Part shown: positions 36,773 to 49,202 of the stretch, piece by piece | How positions within the stretch are numbered: position 1 is the stretch's first letter | Layout: each line of letters begins with the position of its first letter | Assembly: GCF_051020765.1 (NCBI RefSeq) | Contig: NW_027469570.1 | Location: forward strand, 35,484-99,483 | DNA: 64,000 bases | Source: Lasioglossum baleicum | Taxonomy: Eukaryota > Arthropoda > Insecta > Hymenoptera > Halictidae | Direction of reading: 5' to 3' | Made by a program: the position numbers and the translations under genes | The notes under the pieces: generated by a model | Database searches by the model: none | Told to the model about the DNA's origin: nothing | The model's input: the letters and a program-made list of their open reading frames with translations, nothing else

Positions 36773-37283
36773 CTCCCCGCAGGGGCTGTGGTGGGCCATC
36801 TGGTCCCACTGCAGTATGGGAATGACGAACCCACGGTGCCCGAGTCGGCCCAACCTAGGCCGAGTGTGATCAAGCACCTCATTCGGGAATTTAGGTGTCC
36901 TTACGACGGGTATGACCAGTATGGCCCTGCATTAACTGGTACCTCGGGAACCGGTTCGAGCCCTGGGGCGGGCGGGCGCTGGCCCGTCCCCCGCGCCGGT
37001 TGCTTGGGTTGGCCTCGAGGGGGCACTGGTAAGCCCATATCGCGTGTCAGGGCACCCGGTCTTCTGACGGGTTAGATCCTCCACGGATGAGCGCGACAGA
37101 TCTGCTCGGGCGCTGGCCTGCAGAGCCAGTAGGGATTTAGAAAGGTCTCGGCCGACCCAAGGTTGGCGCCGTGGTACTTGCGGTCCGCGGGCTAATTGGT
37201 AGGTGTGTTGTAAGGTGCGCCCGTGGGGGCCGTGTGGATGTGCCCTTGTGGCAGGTGCCGCACGATAAATCTCCGAAACACGT
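36773..37283 (+). mobile_element. GC-rich retroelement-like insertion, copy 1 (511 bp)
   Basis: A sharply GC-rich block interrupts sat1. It is flanked by perfect 12-bp direct repeats tgtatctggagt (36761-36772 and 37284-37295), of which a sat1 unit has only one, so this reads as a target-site duplication. The element opens with a small ccccgcagggg palindrome, then gctgtggtgggcc. It carries ggttcgagccc at 36953-36963 and ends aaatctccgaaacacgt. Relative to copies 2 and 3 it has indels that break every long frame. The ggttcgagccc motif resembles a tRNA B box, but it lies about 180 bases from the element start and no good A box is seen. I infer a non-autonomous, SINE-like or truncated non-LTR element. 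I do not recognise the family. Confidence 0.75.
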
Positions 37284-37295
37284 TGTATCTGGAGT
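37284..37295. repeat. Target-site duplication, right, element copy 1
   Basis: This second exact copy of tgtatctggagt is followed by sat1 text ataactccgcgttcag in register. Confidence 0.75.
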
Positions 37296-39784
37296 ATAAC
37301 TCCGCGTTCAGAAAAAGAAATTAGTATGCATTTTAGTGTCGTCGTCTTAAATTTCATGTATGAATTAGAATATCGATGGTCTAACGGTTCGTGAACGTTA
37401 CCACCTCCTGTTAGGGTCGAGCCTCTACGTAAATAGCTTCACATATCCTGAAATTCCGAAAGTCAAACCAGATATTCCGGGAGTAAATGCGCTGTACAGA
37501 ATAGGTAATGGACACCTCAATACACGGTTTGAAAATCAATGAATGCCGTCAAAGGGTTGTATAACATTGCCCAATCGGGGAGAGATAAACGGCACACCGT
37601 TTTACCTCACCATCCGAGAATATGACCTGCAGTATCGAGAGTACAACACCATGTACAGAGGTTCGGGCTAGTATAAATTTTAGAGTCGAGCACCATAATT
37701 TATGTATGAATTAGAAGATCGATGGCCAAACCATTCGAGAACGTTGCCACCTTCTTTGAGAGTCGAACGGCTGAGTCAATAGCTTCTCCTACCATGTAAT
37801 GCCGAGAGTCAGACCAGGAATTGAAAGAATCTGTCGGCAGTACAGTGTAGTCAGTAGACACATTAATTCACTGTATAAATATTAATGTACATATTCATAC
37901 CGTTGTAGAACGATACCTACTCTTATGGAGTCAAACTTTTTACTGAATACCTAAACTTCATAGATCCTATCCCGCTGAATCATGATTGAAACTTCGTGTT
38001 CTGCGAAGCAAATTGGTAAACATTTTAGTGTCGGTCGCCTTCACTTCATGTATGTAATGAAGATCGAGGGTAAAGCCGATCGTGATCGTTACCACCTTTG
38101 TTGAGAATAGAACGCCTTAGTTAATAGCTTCACCTATCCTATGATTCCGAGAGTCAAACCAGGTATTCCAGGCGCAATTCGGCTGAAGAGTATTGGCAAT
38201 AGACACCATAATTCACGGTATGAATATTAACGAACGCCGTCAAGCCGTAGTATCATTACCACTTGCTGTAGTGTCAAACTTCATACAGAATGCCATGCCC
38301 TCCGAAAAACTAACCCGCGGTATCCAGAGTATGACACCGTGGTCAGTGGGACGAATTAGTGTACATTTTACTGTTCGCTACCTTAATTTCATTTATGAAT
38401 CAGAAGTTCGAGTGTAAAACCGTTCGAGAATGTTATCACCTTCTTCGTGAATAAAACGGCTATGTCAATATCTTCATACATCCTGCGACTCAGAGAGTCA
38501 AGCGACATATTCCGGAAGTAATTGCGCTGTACATAATTGGCAATAGATCCCTTAATTCACGGTTTGAATATTAAAATAGAGCGTCAAAACATTTGAGAAC
38601 GCTACCAATTGCTATAAATTCAAACCATGTACCGAATTGCTTACCGATCTAGAGGCTTACCCCGTCCTGTCGAAAGAAGCTACGTGTTTGGGTATACACA
38701 TTAGTAAACCTTTTTGTGACGGGGACGCTAATTTCATTATGAATAAGAAGATCGAGGGTGAAACCTCGCCAGATCCTTACCACCTTCTGTGAGAGACGAA
38801 CTACAGAATCAATAGCTTCACATATCTTGTGGTCCGGAGAGTCAAATGAGGTATTCCGGGAGTAGATCCGCTGTACAGTATTGGCCTTATACACCATATT
38901 GCACGGTATAAATATTAGAGTACAGATCGAAACCGCTGTAGAACGTTAGGTATTGGTATAGAGTCAAACAGTTCACAATGGCTTTAACTACGTGAAGCTA
39001 TCCCGCTGTATCGAGAGTATAACTTCATGTTCGGAGAAGCAAGTTAGTATGGATTTTAGTGACGGGCATCCTAATTTCAAGTATGACCTCTGAAGGTCCT
39101 GGTTCAAATCGCTCTAGAATGGATCACCCTCTTCGAGTGTCGATCTACTGAATCACAAGCTACACCTATCCTGTGATTCGGAAAGTAAAAACAAGTACTC
39201 CGAAAGAGAATCCACTGAACTGTGTTGGCAATGGAAACCATAATTCACGGGATAGAATATAAAAATAGAGCGACAAACCGATTGAGAATGCTTCCAATTG
39301 GTATATAGTTAAATGTCTTATTGATGACGTCACCTTTCGAAAGCATAACGCACTGTATTGAGAGTATAACAAGGTGTTCAGAGAACAAATGAGTGTACAT
39401 ATTAGTTCCGGGCACCCTAATTTCATGTATGATTAAGAAGGTCGGGCGCCAAACCATTCGAGAAGGTTATCATCCTCCATGTGAGTCGAATAGTTAGGTC
39501 ATCAGTTTCAACTATCCTGTGACTCCGTGCGTAAAACCGGGTATTCCGGAGTCAATGTATTGGCATTGTAAACCCTACTTCCGGTATAAATATTAAAGTA
39601 CAGGGTCATACATTTGTGCAAAGTTACCTATTGGTATAAAATTTAACTCTTTACCGAAGGCAGTACCTTCCGAGAAGCTAACCTGCGATTGCGAGAGTAA
39701 AACATCGTGGTCTGAGCAGAAAAATAGTACACATTTCAGTGACGGGCACCTTAATTTCATTTCTTATTTATAAGATCGAGGATC

Positions 39785-40030
39785 AAACCGTTCGAGAACG
39801 TTACCACCTTATTTGAGAGACGAACGGCTTAGTCCATATCTTGTCGTATTCCAATATTTGAAGAGGCAAACCAAGTTAATCAGTAGTAAATGTTACTAAT
39901 TTGCTACCTTGAACACTGAGCAAGGCACTTGCTTCAGCGGTTTGGGCTTCCCGGAAGGTATGGCCATCCGGGAAAAGTTTGACTCTAAACTAAAAGATGA
40001 AGGTCTATAACCGTCTGACGCTCAACCTTC
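39785..40030 (+). repeat. Inversion-junction module J3 (breakpoint about 39892)
   Basis: The left flank has tcgtattccaatatttgaag and agtagtaaatg. The right flank has ttactaatttgctacc, ttgaacactgagcaagg and ggtttgggc. Further right, the peculiar ctaaactaaaagatgaagg stretch also occurs, slightly changed, at 27368-27395. Confidence 0.87.
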
Positions 40031-42329
40031 ATATTCATACCGTGCAATAAGCTGTCTATTGCCAATAATATCCAGCGGATGTGCTCCGGAATACCTGGTT
40101 TGACTTTCGGTATCACAGGATAGGTGAAGCTATTGACTTAGCCGTTCTTCACGTGAGAAAGGAGGGATCGTTATCGAAATATATGACTTTCGATTATTTT
40201 ATTCCTACATAAAAATAAAGTTTGCGTCTGTTACAGAAGCGGCAACGTTCCCGAGCGGTTCGATATTCTAACTCATACATGAAGTTAAGGTGTCCGTCAC
40301 TGAACTGAATACTAATTTCGAACTCTGAACACGAAGTTATATTTCCGAAACGGCGGGTCAGCATCTCCGAACGAGAGGCAATTGGTAAAGTGTTTGACTC
40401 TATACCAAGAGGTAACGTTCTACAACGGTTTGACTGTGCACCTTAATTTTTTATACCGCGAAACAGGGTCTCTAATGGCAATATTGTACAGCAGATTTAC
40501 TCCCGGAACACCTCATTTGACAGTCGGAGTCATTGGATGGGTGAAGCTGTGGACGATGCACAACGTGGATGGTAACGTTCTTGAACGGATTGACGCTCGA
40601 TATTATTATTTATAATGAAATTAAGCACCCCGTCACTACAGTATTTACTAATTTGATCCTCTGAATACGATGTTATAACCCCGAAAGGACGGGATAGATT
40701 CTCCGAATGTAAGGCCATCGGTAAAGTGCTTGATTTTATACTTTATTATTTCATTACTTTATCATTGTCAATGCTCCCAAATGGTTTGACGCCTATCCCG
40801 TCTATGACGGGAGACATACTCCCGGAATAACTCGTTTGACACTAGGAATCACTACTGTGATATTCATGCCGTGAATTAAGGTGCCTATTGCCGGTACTGT
40901 TCAGAGGACTTACACCTCGAATACCAGGCTTGACTCTGAGGAATCACAGAATAGGTTAAACTGTTGACTCAGCCTATCGACTCTCGAAGAATGTGCATAC
41001 GTTCTCGAACGTAGGGCACACGATCTTCTTATCCAACATGAGACTAAGGAGACCGTCACTCCAGTTTATGCTAATTTGTTTCCGTTAACACTAAGCAACA
41101 TACTCGCTGCGGCGCGTTACCTTCCGCATGTTAAGACCTTCATTAAAAAGTATGACTACGTAACTGACGTAATGTTCCGCACGGTTTGACTCTCTACATT
41201 ACTATTCATACCCGGAAAGGGCACTATTGCTTAAACTGTTCAGCGTATTTACTCCCGGAATACGTGGTTTGACACCTGGAATTACAGGGAATATGTAGCT
41301 ATTGACAAAGGTTTAACTCTCGATTTTGCTGTTTATACATGAAAGTGTGGTGCTCGTCTGCTAACGTGTCTATACATTCGTTTCCGTGAACATTAAGCAA
41401 GACACTCGCTACAGCGAGTTAGCTTCTCGGGCGGTAAGGCTTTCGGCAAAACGTTTGACTTTATAACAATATGTAACGTTCTCCATCGGCTCCACGCTCT
41501 ACTTTAAAATTCAAACTGTCAATTAAGGTGTCGATTGCCAATGCCATTCAGCGGATTTACGCCCAGAATTCCCGGTTCGACTCTCGAAATCTCAGGATAT
41601 GTTAAGCTATTCAGATAGCAATTCGTGTCACACAGAAGGCGGCAAGGTTCCAGAGCGGTTTGACATTCGCTTGTCTAATTCATGCATGAAATTAAGGTGC
41701 ACATCACTAAAGTGTACGCTAATTAGTTTCTATGGACACGAAGTTGTACTCGCGATACGGCGGGTTATCATTTGGGAAGGTAAGGCCGCCGGTAAGTATT
41801 TTGGCACATACCAGTAGGTATCGTTCTACACAGGATTGACTTTGTACCCTAATATTCATACCCTGAAATAGGGTATGTAATGCCCATACTGGGCAGCTGA
41901 TTTCTTCCGGAATACCTGGTTTGTATGTCGGTATCACAGGATGGACGAAGATATTGACTCAGCCGTTCTATTCTCAATGAAGGTAGTAACCTTCTCGAAC
42001 GGTCTGTCTTCCGGTTTTGCTATTCATGCATGAAACTACGGTGTCCGTCTGCTAAAATGTCCACTAATTTGTGTCCACCAACAACGAGCAAGACACTCCC
42101 TATAGCTGGTTAATATTCTCCGCGGGTAAGGTATTCGGTAAGGAGAATAACTTTATCCGAATTGGTTATGACCTCTGAGAGTTTGTCGCTCTACTTTGAT
42201 ATTCAATCCGCGAATTAAGGCGTCTATTGCCAATACTTTTCAGCTAATTCACTCCCGAACAACCAGGTTTGTCTCACGGAATCAAAGGATAGTTGAAGCT
42301 ATTGACATAGCCGTTCAACTCTCCAAGAA

Positions 42330-42545
42330 TGTGGTAACGTTCTCGAACGCTTTGGCCCTCGCTATTGATACTTACAAGCAAACGTGTGATGCTCGCCCGT
42401 TAAAATATCTACTAATTTGTGTCCGTGCACATCAAGCAGGACACACGCTACAGCGTGTTAGGTTCTCGGAAGGTATGGTATTCGGTAAAATGTATGACTT
42501 TATGCGCATTGATAATGTTCTCCGCCGGTTTAACTCCCTACATTA
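42330..42545 (-). repeat. Variant sat1 segment shared with 48480-49030
   Basis: Private variants gatacttacaagcaaacgtg, gtgcacatcaagcaggacac and tgactttatgcgcattg recur, slightly changed, in the segment at 48480-48715 and in part at 48840-49030. Confidence 0.72.
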
Positions 42546-45020
42546 ATATTCATACGTTGAATTAAGTTGTCAATTGCCAGCAAACTGCACACCGGACTTT
42601 CTCGCGGATTATATGAATTGACTGTAGGTATCACAGGAATGGTGATGCAATAGACAGCCATGCGACACCCACAGAAGGTGGCAACGTTCTCGAACGGTTT
42701 GAACCTCGACCTTCTTCTTCCTACATGAAATTAGTGTGACTGTCACTGAAAGGAAATCTAATTTCTTCCTCTGAATATTTAGTTATACACTCGAAATGGA
42801 TGTATACATACTCTAAAGGTAAGGCCGTACGAAAAAGGATTGACTTTATAGCAACTGGTAGCGTTCTCAAACGATGTGACGCCCGATATTAATATTCAAA
42901 CAGTGGTTTAAGGTGTCTATGCCAATACTTTTCAGCGGATTTACACCCTAAGTACCTAAATTTACTCTCCGAATCAAAGGACGGGTGACGCGATAGGCTC
43001 AGCCGTTCGAATCTCGCAGAAGGTGTATCTTTGTCGAACGGTTAGAAACTCGATCTCGTAATTCATGCATGAATTTAAGGTGCCGTCATTAAACTGTATA
43101 CTAATGTGTTTCCCTAGACTGGTAGCTGTACTCCCGATACGGCCGGTTTGCTTCCCGAGCGGTAAGGCATTCGAAAGATCGTTTGATCTTATGGCAGTCA
43201 GTAACGTTCTCATACGGTGTGACGATCTATTCTAATATTCACTCCGCGAATTAAGGCATCTGTTGGCAATCCTCTTCAGCGAAGTTACTCTCAGATTACC
43301 TTGTTTGACCCTCAGTATCGCAGGATAGGTAGAGCTATTGACCTATCCGCTCGACCCTCAAACAGGGTCGTTTCGTTCTAGAACTGTTTGTCCCTCGATC
43401 TTCGAATTTCCACATGAAATTGGTGTAATAGTCATTAAAATGTATACTAGTTTGATTCTCTATGGATGAAAATAAAATCTCGAAACAGCGGGTTAGCTTC
43501 TCGGATAGCAAGGCCTTCGGTAAAAGGTTAGACTGTACAGCATATGGGAATGTTCTAAAAGGTTTGACTCTGATCCTTAATATTTATACCATTAATTTGC
43601 GTGTCGTATGCCAATGCTGTTCACCGGTTTTAGACGCGGAATACATTGTTTGACTCTTGGAATAGAAGGATAAGTGTAGCTGTTAACATAGCTTCTCGAG
43701 CATAAATTTGTTGGTAATACTCTTGAACCGTTTTTCTGATAATTTTTCGACTCATACATGTTAATAAGGTGCCCGTCATTAAAATGCATACTATCATGGT
43801 TCTCTGGACACGATGATACCCCACGATAAGGCAGGTTATGTTCTCGGAATGTAAGGCGTCCGGTAAGGTGTATGATGCTATACCAATTGGTAACGTTCTC
43901 AAACGGTTTGACTCTCTTCTTTGGCATACAAAGTGCGAATTAAGGTGCCCATTGACAATACTACACAGCGAATTTACTCCTCGAGTACCAGGTTTGACAC
44001 TTGGAATCGCGACTATATGTGAAGCAATGGACTTAGACGTTCGACTGTCAAAGAAGGTGGTATCGATCTCGGGCCATTAGACATTCGATCTCCTAATTCA
44101 TATCTGAAAAAAGGTGTGCTTCTTCTATAATGTCTACGTATTTGTCTTCGTGAGCACTGATCATGCAACTCGCTACATCGCGTTAGGTTCTAGGATGAAT
44201 ATGTATTCGGTAAAAAGAGTGACACTATACCAATTGGTAATGTTCCTCGCCGGATTGACCACCTACATTAATATTCATGTCGTAAATTAAGGTGTCAATT
44301 GCCAATACTCTTTAGCGTATTTACTTTCGGATTACCTGGTTAGACTCTCGGAATCTGATTGTAGGTGGATCTATTGACATATTTGTTCGATTCTTAAAGT
44401 GGGAGATACCGTTCCCGAACGGTTGGACCATCGATCTTGAAATTCACTTGAAGTTAACGTGCTGACACTAAAATGAATACTGATTTCTTTCTCTCAACAG
44501 GAAGTTGTACTCTCGACACAGCGGTTTGATTTATCAGTGGGTATTGTCTTCGGTAAAGCGTTAGTCTTTAGAGCAATTTGTATCGTTCTCAAACGGATTT
44601 TCGCTGTAGGTTAAACTAAAAACCGAGAACTAGTGTGTCCGTTCCCAAGAATGTTCAGAGGATTTACGCCCGGAATACCTGGATTGACCCTCGGAATCAC
44701 TGCATAGGTGTAGCGATTGACCTAGGAGTTCGAACTCACAGAGGGTGGTAACATTTTCGTTTCGTTTGATCATCGATATACTAATTCATACATGAATTTA
44801 AGGTGCAGTTACTAAAATGTATACTAGTGTGTTTCTCTCAACTCGAAGTTATACTCTTGCTACGGCCGAACAGTTTCTATTGCGGCAATGCTTTCGGTAA
44901 AAGGAATAATTTTAAACGATATGGTTATGTTCTTCAACGGTTTGACTCACTACATTAATAATCATGCCGTGAATTATTGTGTCTATAGTCTTCAGCCGAT
45001 TTCATCCCGGATTACATGAT

Positions 45021-45340
45021 TTGACTCTCAGAATCGCAGGATAGGTGACGGTCATTGACATAGATGTTCGAGTCTCAAAGACGGTGGTTATGTTCACGAA
45101 CGGTTTAACCATCAATATTCCAATTCATACACGAATTTACGGTGCCGTCACCGAAATGTGTGTTACACCCTCGATGTGGAGGGCTAGCTTCGCGGACTGT
45201 AAGGCTTTCGGTAAATAGATTGTATCTATACCAGTGGATAGCGCTTTACAAGGGGATGATGGACAGCTTTAACATTCACTCCGCGAATTTATGTATATAT
45301 TGCCAATACTGTGCAGCGGACTCACTGCCGGAGTACATGT
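45021..45340 (-). repeat. Tandem duplicated short sat1 unit, copy 1 (320 bp)
   Basis: From ctctcagaatcgcagg on, the text repeats 320 bases later with about 7 substitutions. The unit is about 27 bp shorter than the usual 347 bp and lacks the aatactaatttctttctctg portion of the B half after ccgaaatg. It is much more alike than ordinary neighbours, so it is a recent event. Confidence 0.92.
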
Positions 45341-45664
45341 TTGTCTCTCAGAATCGCAGGATAGGTGACGGTCATTGACATAGATTTTCGAGTCTCAAAG
45401 ACCGTGGTTATGTTCACGAACGGTTTAACCATCAATATTCCAATTCATACACGAATTTACGGTGCCGTCACCGAAATGTGTGTTACACCCTCGATGTGGA
45501 GGGCTAGCTTCGCGGACTATAAGGCTTTCGGTAAATAGATTGTATCTATACCAGTGGGTAGCGCTTTACAAGGGGATGATGGACAGCTTTAACATTCACT
45601 CCGCGAATTAATGAATCTATTGCCAATACTGTGCAGCGGACTCACTGCCGGAGTACATGTTTGT
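45341..45664 (-). repeat. Tandem duplicated short sat1 unit, copy 2
   Basis: This second copy has the same internal deletion. Similarity to copy 1 ends soon after gagtacatgtttgtctctc (about 45670), where an ordinary unit follows. Confidence 0.92.
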
Positions 45665-46649
45665 CTCTCGGAATTGCATGATAGGTGAAACTAATGACTT
45701 AGCCGTTCGTTTCTCACAGATGGTGGTAACGTTCTAGAACGGTTTGGCCCTCAATCTTCTAATTCATATATGATGATATGGTGCCCGTCGAAGGAAATGA
45801 GGACAAATATCTTTCTCTGAACACGCATTTATACTCTCGATGCCGCGGGTGAGTTTCGCGGATAGCTAGGTCTTCGGTAAAAGGTCTGACATTATAACAA
45901 TTGGTAACGTTCGCAAACGGATTGACGCCCTACTGTAATATTCAGATCGTGAATTAAGGGGTCTATTGCCAAAGCTCATCAACGGACCTACTCCCGGAAG
46001 ACCTTGTTTGACTCTCCGAATCGCAAGATAGGTGCAGCTAGTGACGTAGCCGTTCGTCTCACACAGAAGGAGTAACGTTTTCGAAAGGTTTGATCCTCGA
46101 CCATCTAATTCATACATGAATTTATGGGACCTGTCACTAAAATGTATACTAGTGTGTTTCTCTGATCACGGAGTTATACTCTCGATACGGCGGGTTAGGC
46201 TGTTAGAACGCAGCACTTTCTGTAAGAAGTTTGAATCAACAGCAATGGGTAATTGTCCACAATGGCATGACGGTCTTCTTTAATATTCATACGGCGAATT
46301 AAGGTGTCTTGTGACAGTACCCTTTAACGTATTTACCCCCAGCTTATCCGCTTTGACTTTCGGAATCACAGAGTAGGTATAGATATTGACGGAGCCGTTC
46401 GATACTCATAAAGGGTGGTATCGTCCTAGAACGGATTGACTATCGCTCTTCTTATTCACATATGAAGTAAGGATGCCCATCACTAAAATAAATACAAATT
46501 TGCTTCTTGAAACATGAAGTAATACTCTCGACACAGCGAGATACGATCTCGGAAGGTAACGTAGTCTATAAGAAGAATGACTTTCTAACAATTAGTTATG
46601 TTCTCCGACGATTTGACTCCCTACTTTAATGCTCATCCCGTGAATTAAG

Positions 46650-47310
46650 ATGTCCGTTGTCAGTAGTGTTAAGTGTATTGGCTCCCGGAATACAATCTTT
46701 GACCATCGGAATCACAGGATAGTTGTAGCTATTGATCAAGGGGTTCAGATCTCGAAGAAGGTGGTAACGATGTGGAACGGTTTCACGCTCGCTCTTCTAA
46801 TTGGTGCGAGAAAATAATGTGTACGCCACTAAAAGGAATACTAATTTGTTTCCTTGGACTCAAAATTATTATCGCGATGCAACGACTTATATTCACCGAA
46901 GGCAAGGCCTATGGTTAAAAGAGTGTCTCTATACCAATTGATAATGGTCTGTGATAGTTTGACTCTCTACTTTAATACTCACACCGTGAATTATGGTGTC
47001 ATTTGCCTTTATAATTTAGCTGACTTGTTTCAGTACCGACTTGTTTGACTCTCGGAATAACAAGGTAGGAGAAGCTATTGCCTTAGCTGTGCTACTCTCC
47101 ATGAAGACGGCATGGATGTCGAACGGTATAGCTTTGTATCTCCTTATTCATATATGATGTGCTGTCGCTAAATTGAGTACTAATGTGTTTCTCTATACAC
47201 TACGTTACACGCTTCATGCGGCGGGTCACCTTCTCGGCCCGTAAGCCTTTCGGAAGGAACGTTTGACGATATATCAATTGGTAACGTTCTCACACGGCGT
47301 GACGCTCTAT
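46650..47310 (-). repeat. Variant sat1 segment shared with 9760-10410
   Basis: This segment carries the same ordered private variants as 9760-10410, in the same orientation, with substitutions and small indels throughout. Confidence 0.8.
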
Positions 47311-48479
47311 TTTAATATCCAATCCGCGAATTAAGTTATATATATTTCCAATACTGTGCAGCGCATTTACTCCCGAAATATCTCCTTTGCCTCTTGCAAT
47401 CACAGGATGTATGAAGCTATTGACTTAGCCCTTCGAGTCTCAGTGAAGGTGGCATCTTTCTCGAACGATGTGACCCACGCTCCTCATACTTATAATAAAA
47501 CTTAGGACCACGTCACTAAAACGTTTACCAATTTCGTCCTCTGAACACCAATTTATACTCTCGATACGATGGGATAGCTTCCCCGAAGGGAAGGCCATCG
47601 GTACAGTGTTTGACTTTACTTACTAAATGGCTATCTTCTCCAGCGGTTTGACGCTCTACATTACTATTCATACCGTGATCTAAGGTGTCCATTGCCAATA
47701 GTGTACCGCGGATTGTATCTCAGAATACCTCGTTTGACTTTCGGAATCACAGGATAGGTCTTGCTATTAACGTAGCTGTGCGACTCTCAACGAAGATGGT
47801 TGTTATTTCGACCGGGCTGACTCCCGATTTCGTTATTCATATATGGAAATAAGGTGCGCGTCTGCTAAAGTGTCTACTAATTTGTTTCGCTGAACCCGAA
47901 GTTATACACCTGATACGGCAGGTTATCTTCTCGGTAGGTAATGTCATATGCAGAAAGATTGAATCTATACCAATTCGTATCATTCTACGACAGTTTAACT
48001 CGGGACATTAATATTTATACCGTTCCTTAGGGTGTACGATGCGAATACTGCACAGCAGATTGACTCCCGGCATACCTGATGTGACATTCGGAATCACAGG
48101 ACAGCTGGTACTACTGGCTTAGCTGTTGCGGCGCTCAAAGTCGGTGGTAACGTTCTAGATTGGTTTCGCCCTCAATTTTGTAATTCATACATGAAATTAT
48201 GGAGCCCGTCACTATAATGTCAACTAATTTTCTTCTCTGGACACAAAGCTATACTCCCGATTCAGCGGGTTAATTTCTCGGAATGTACGGCCGTCGGTAA
48301 AAAATTTGACTCTATACCAATACGTAACGTAGTTCAACGGTTTGACTTAGTACATTTATATTCATACCAGCAATTACGGTGCATATTGCCAATACTTTTC
48401 AGCGGATATACTCCCGGTATATCTGGTTTGACTCTCGGTGTCACAGGATAGGTGACGCTATTTACATAGGCGTTCGCCA

Positions 48480-49030
48480 TTCACAGAATGTATGAACGTC
48501 TATGAAAGGTTTGACCATCGATGTTGATATTTATACACAAACATGTGGCGTTCGTCTGCTAATAGATCTGCGAAATTGTTTTCATGCACATTACGCAGGA
48601 CACTCGCTACAGCGGGTTAGGTTTTCTGAAGGTATGGTATTCGGTGGAAGGAATGACTCTATGCGCATTGGTAATGTTCTGCTGCGGATTGACTGTCTAC
48701 ATTAATATTGATGCTGTGAATTAACGTTTCTATCGCCAATACTGCTCTGCGGATTTACTCCTGGAATACCAGGCTTGACGCTTTAAATCTCAACTATAGG
48801 TGAAGCTGTTGACTCAGCGGTTCGACTCCAAATGGACTCCACGATCTCGAACGCATTGACTACCGATGTTGACACTTGTGCACGAGCATGTGGTGTCCAT
48901 GCCTACCAATCTGATTCTGTTTACATCAAGCTGGACACTCGCTACACCAGGATTGGATATCGGACGGAATGGTATTCAAAAAAGGAATGACTCTATACGA
49001 ATTGGTAGTGTTCCCCGACGGCTTGTCTCC
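48480..49030 (-). repeat. Two adjacent units of the variant seen at 42330-42545
   Basis: gatgttgatatttatacac, atgcacattacgcaggacac and tgactctatgcgcattgg occur at 48510-48690. The next unit repeats gatgttgacacttgtgcac and tacatcaagctggacac. Confidence 0.68.
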
Positions 49031-49138
49031 CCATATTAATATTGATACCGCTAATTAAGGTGTCAATTGCCAATAATCATCAACGGATTTTCTCCGATAT
49101 TACCTGATTTGACTCTCGGAGTCACAGGACACGTGAAT

Positions 49139-49202
49139 CTATTCACCTAGCCGTTCGAATCTCAAAGAAGCTATTGTGATAGCTGTTCGAATCGCAATGA
49201 AG
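49139..49202 (-). repeat. 32-bp local tandem duplication
   Basis: ctattcacctagccgttcga (49139 on) is repeated, altered, at 49171-49202 as ctattgtgatagctgttcga. At the join, agctat and atagct form a perfect 6-bp inverted repeat around tgtg (49169-49184). Confidence 0.8.

Larger units (their letters stand above)
35821..39892 (+). repeat. Sat1 array, forward block F4 (about 10 units, with one insertion)
   Basis: Sat1 resumes in forward orientation with ttcactgatcgaatattat, inside the last third of an A half. Around 36153-36511 two B halves follow each other directly. GC-rich element copy 1 interrupts the array at 36773-37283. The block ends at the inversion junction near 39892. No gene is supported; an open frame crossing the insertion joins satellite and element sequence. 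Confidence 0.94.

Noticed and set aside
36953..36963. ggttcgagccc as a tRNA-type B box (Pol III promoter) in the GC-rich element
   Set aside because: The motif is conserved in the three copies with one change, but it lies about 180 bases from the element end and no convincing A box is found at the usual distance. I do not call a tRNA or a proven Pol III promoter.
36773..37283. GC-rich block as ribosomal DNA or a gene fragment
   Set aside because: I see no rRNA landmark that I recognise. The block recurs three times with its own target-site duplications, which fits an inserted element better.
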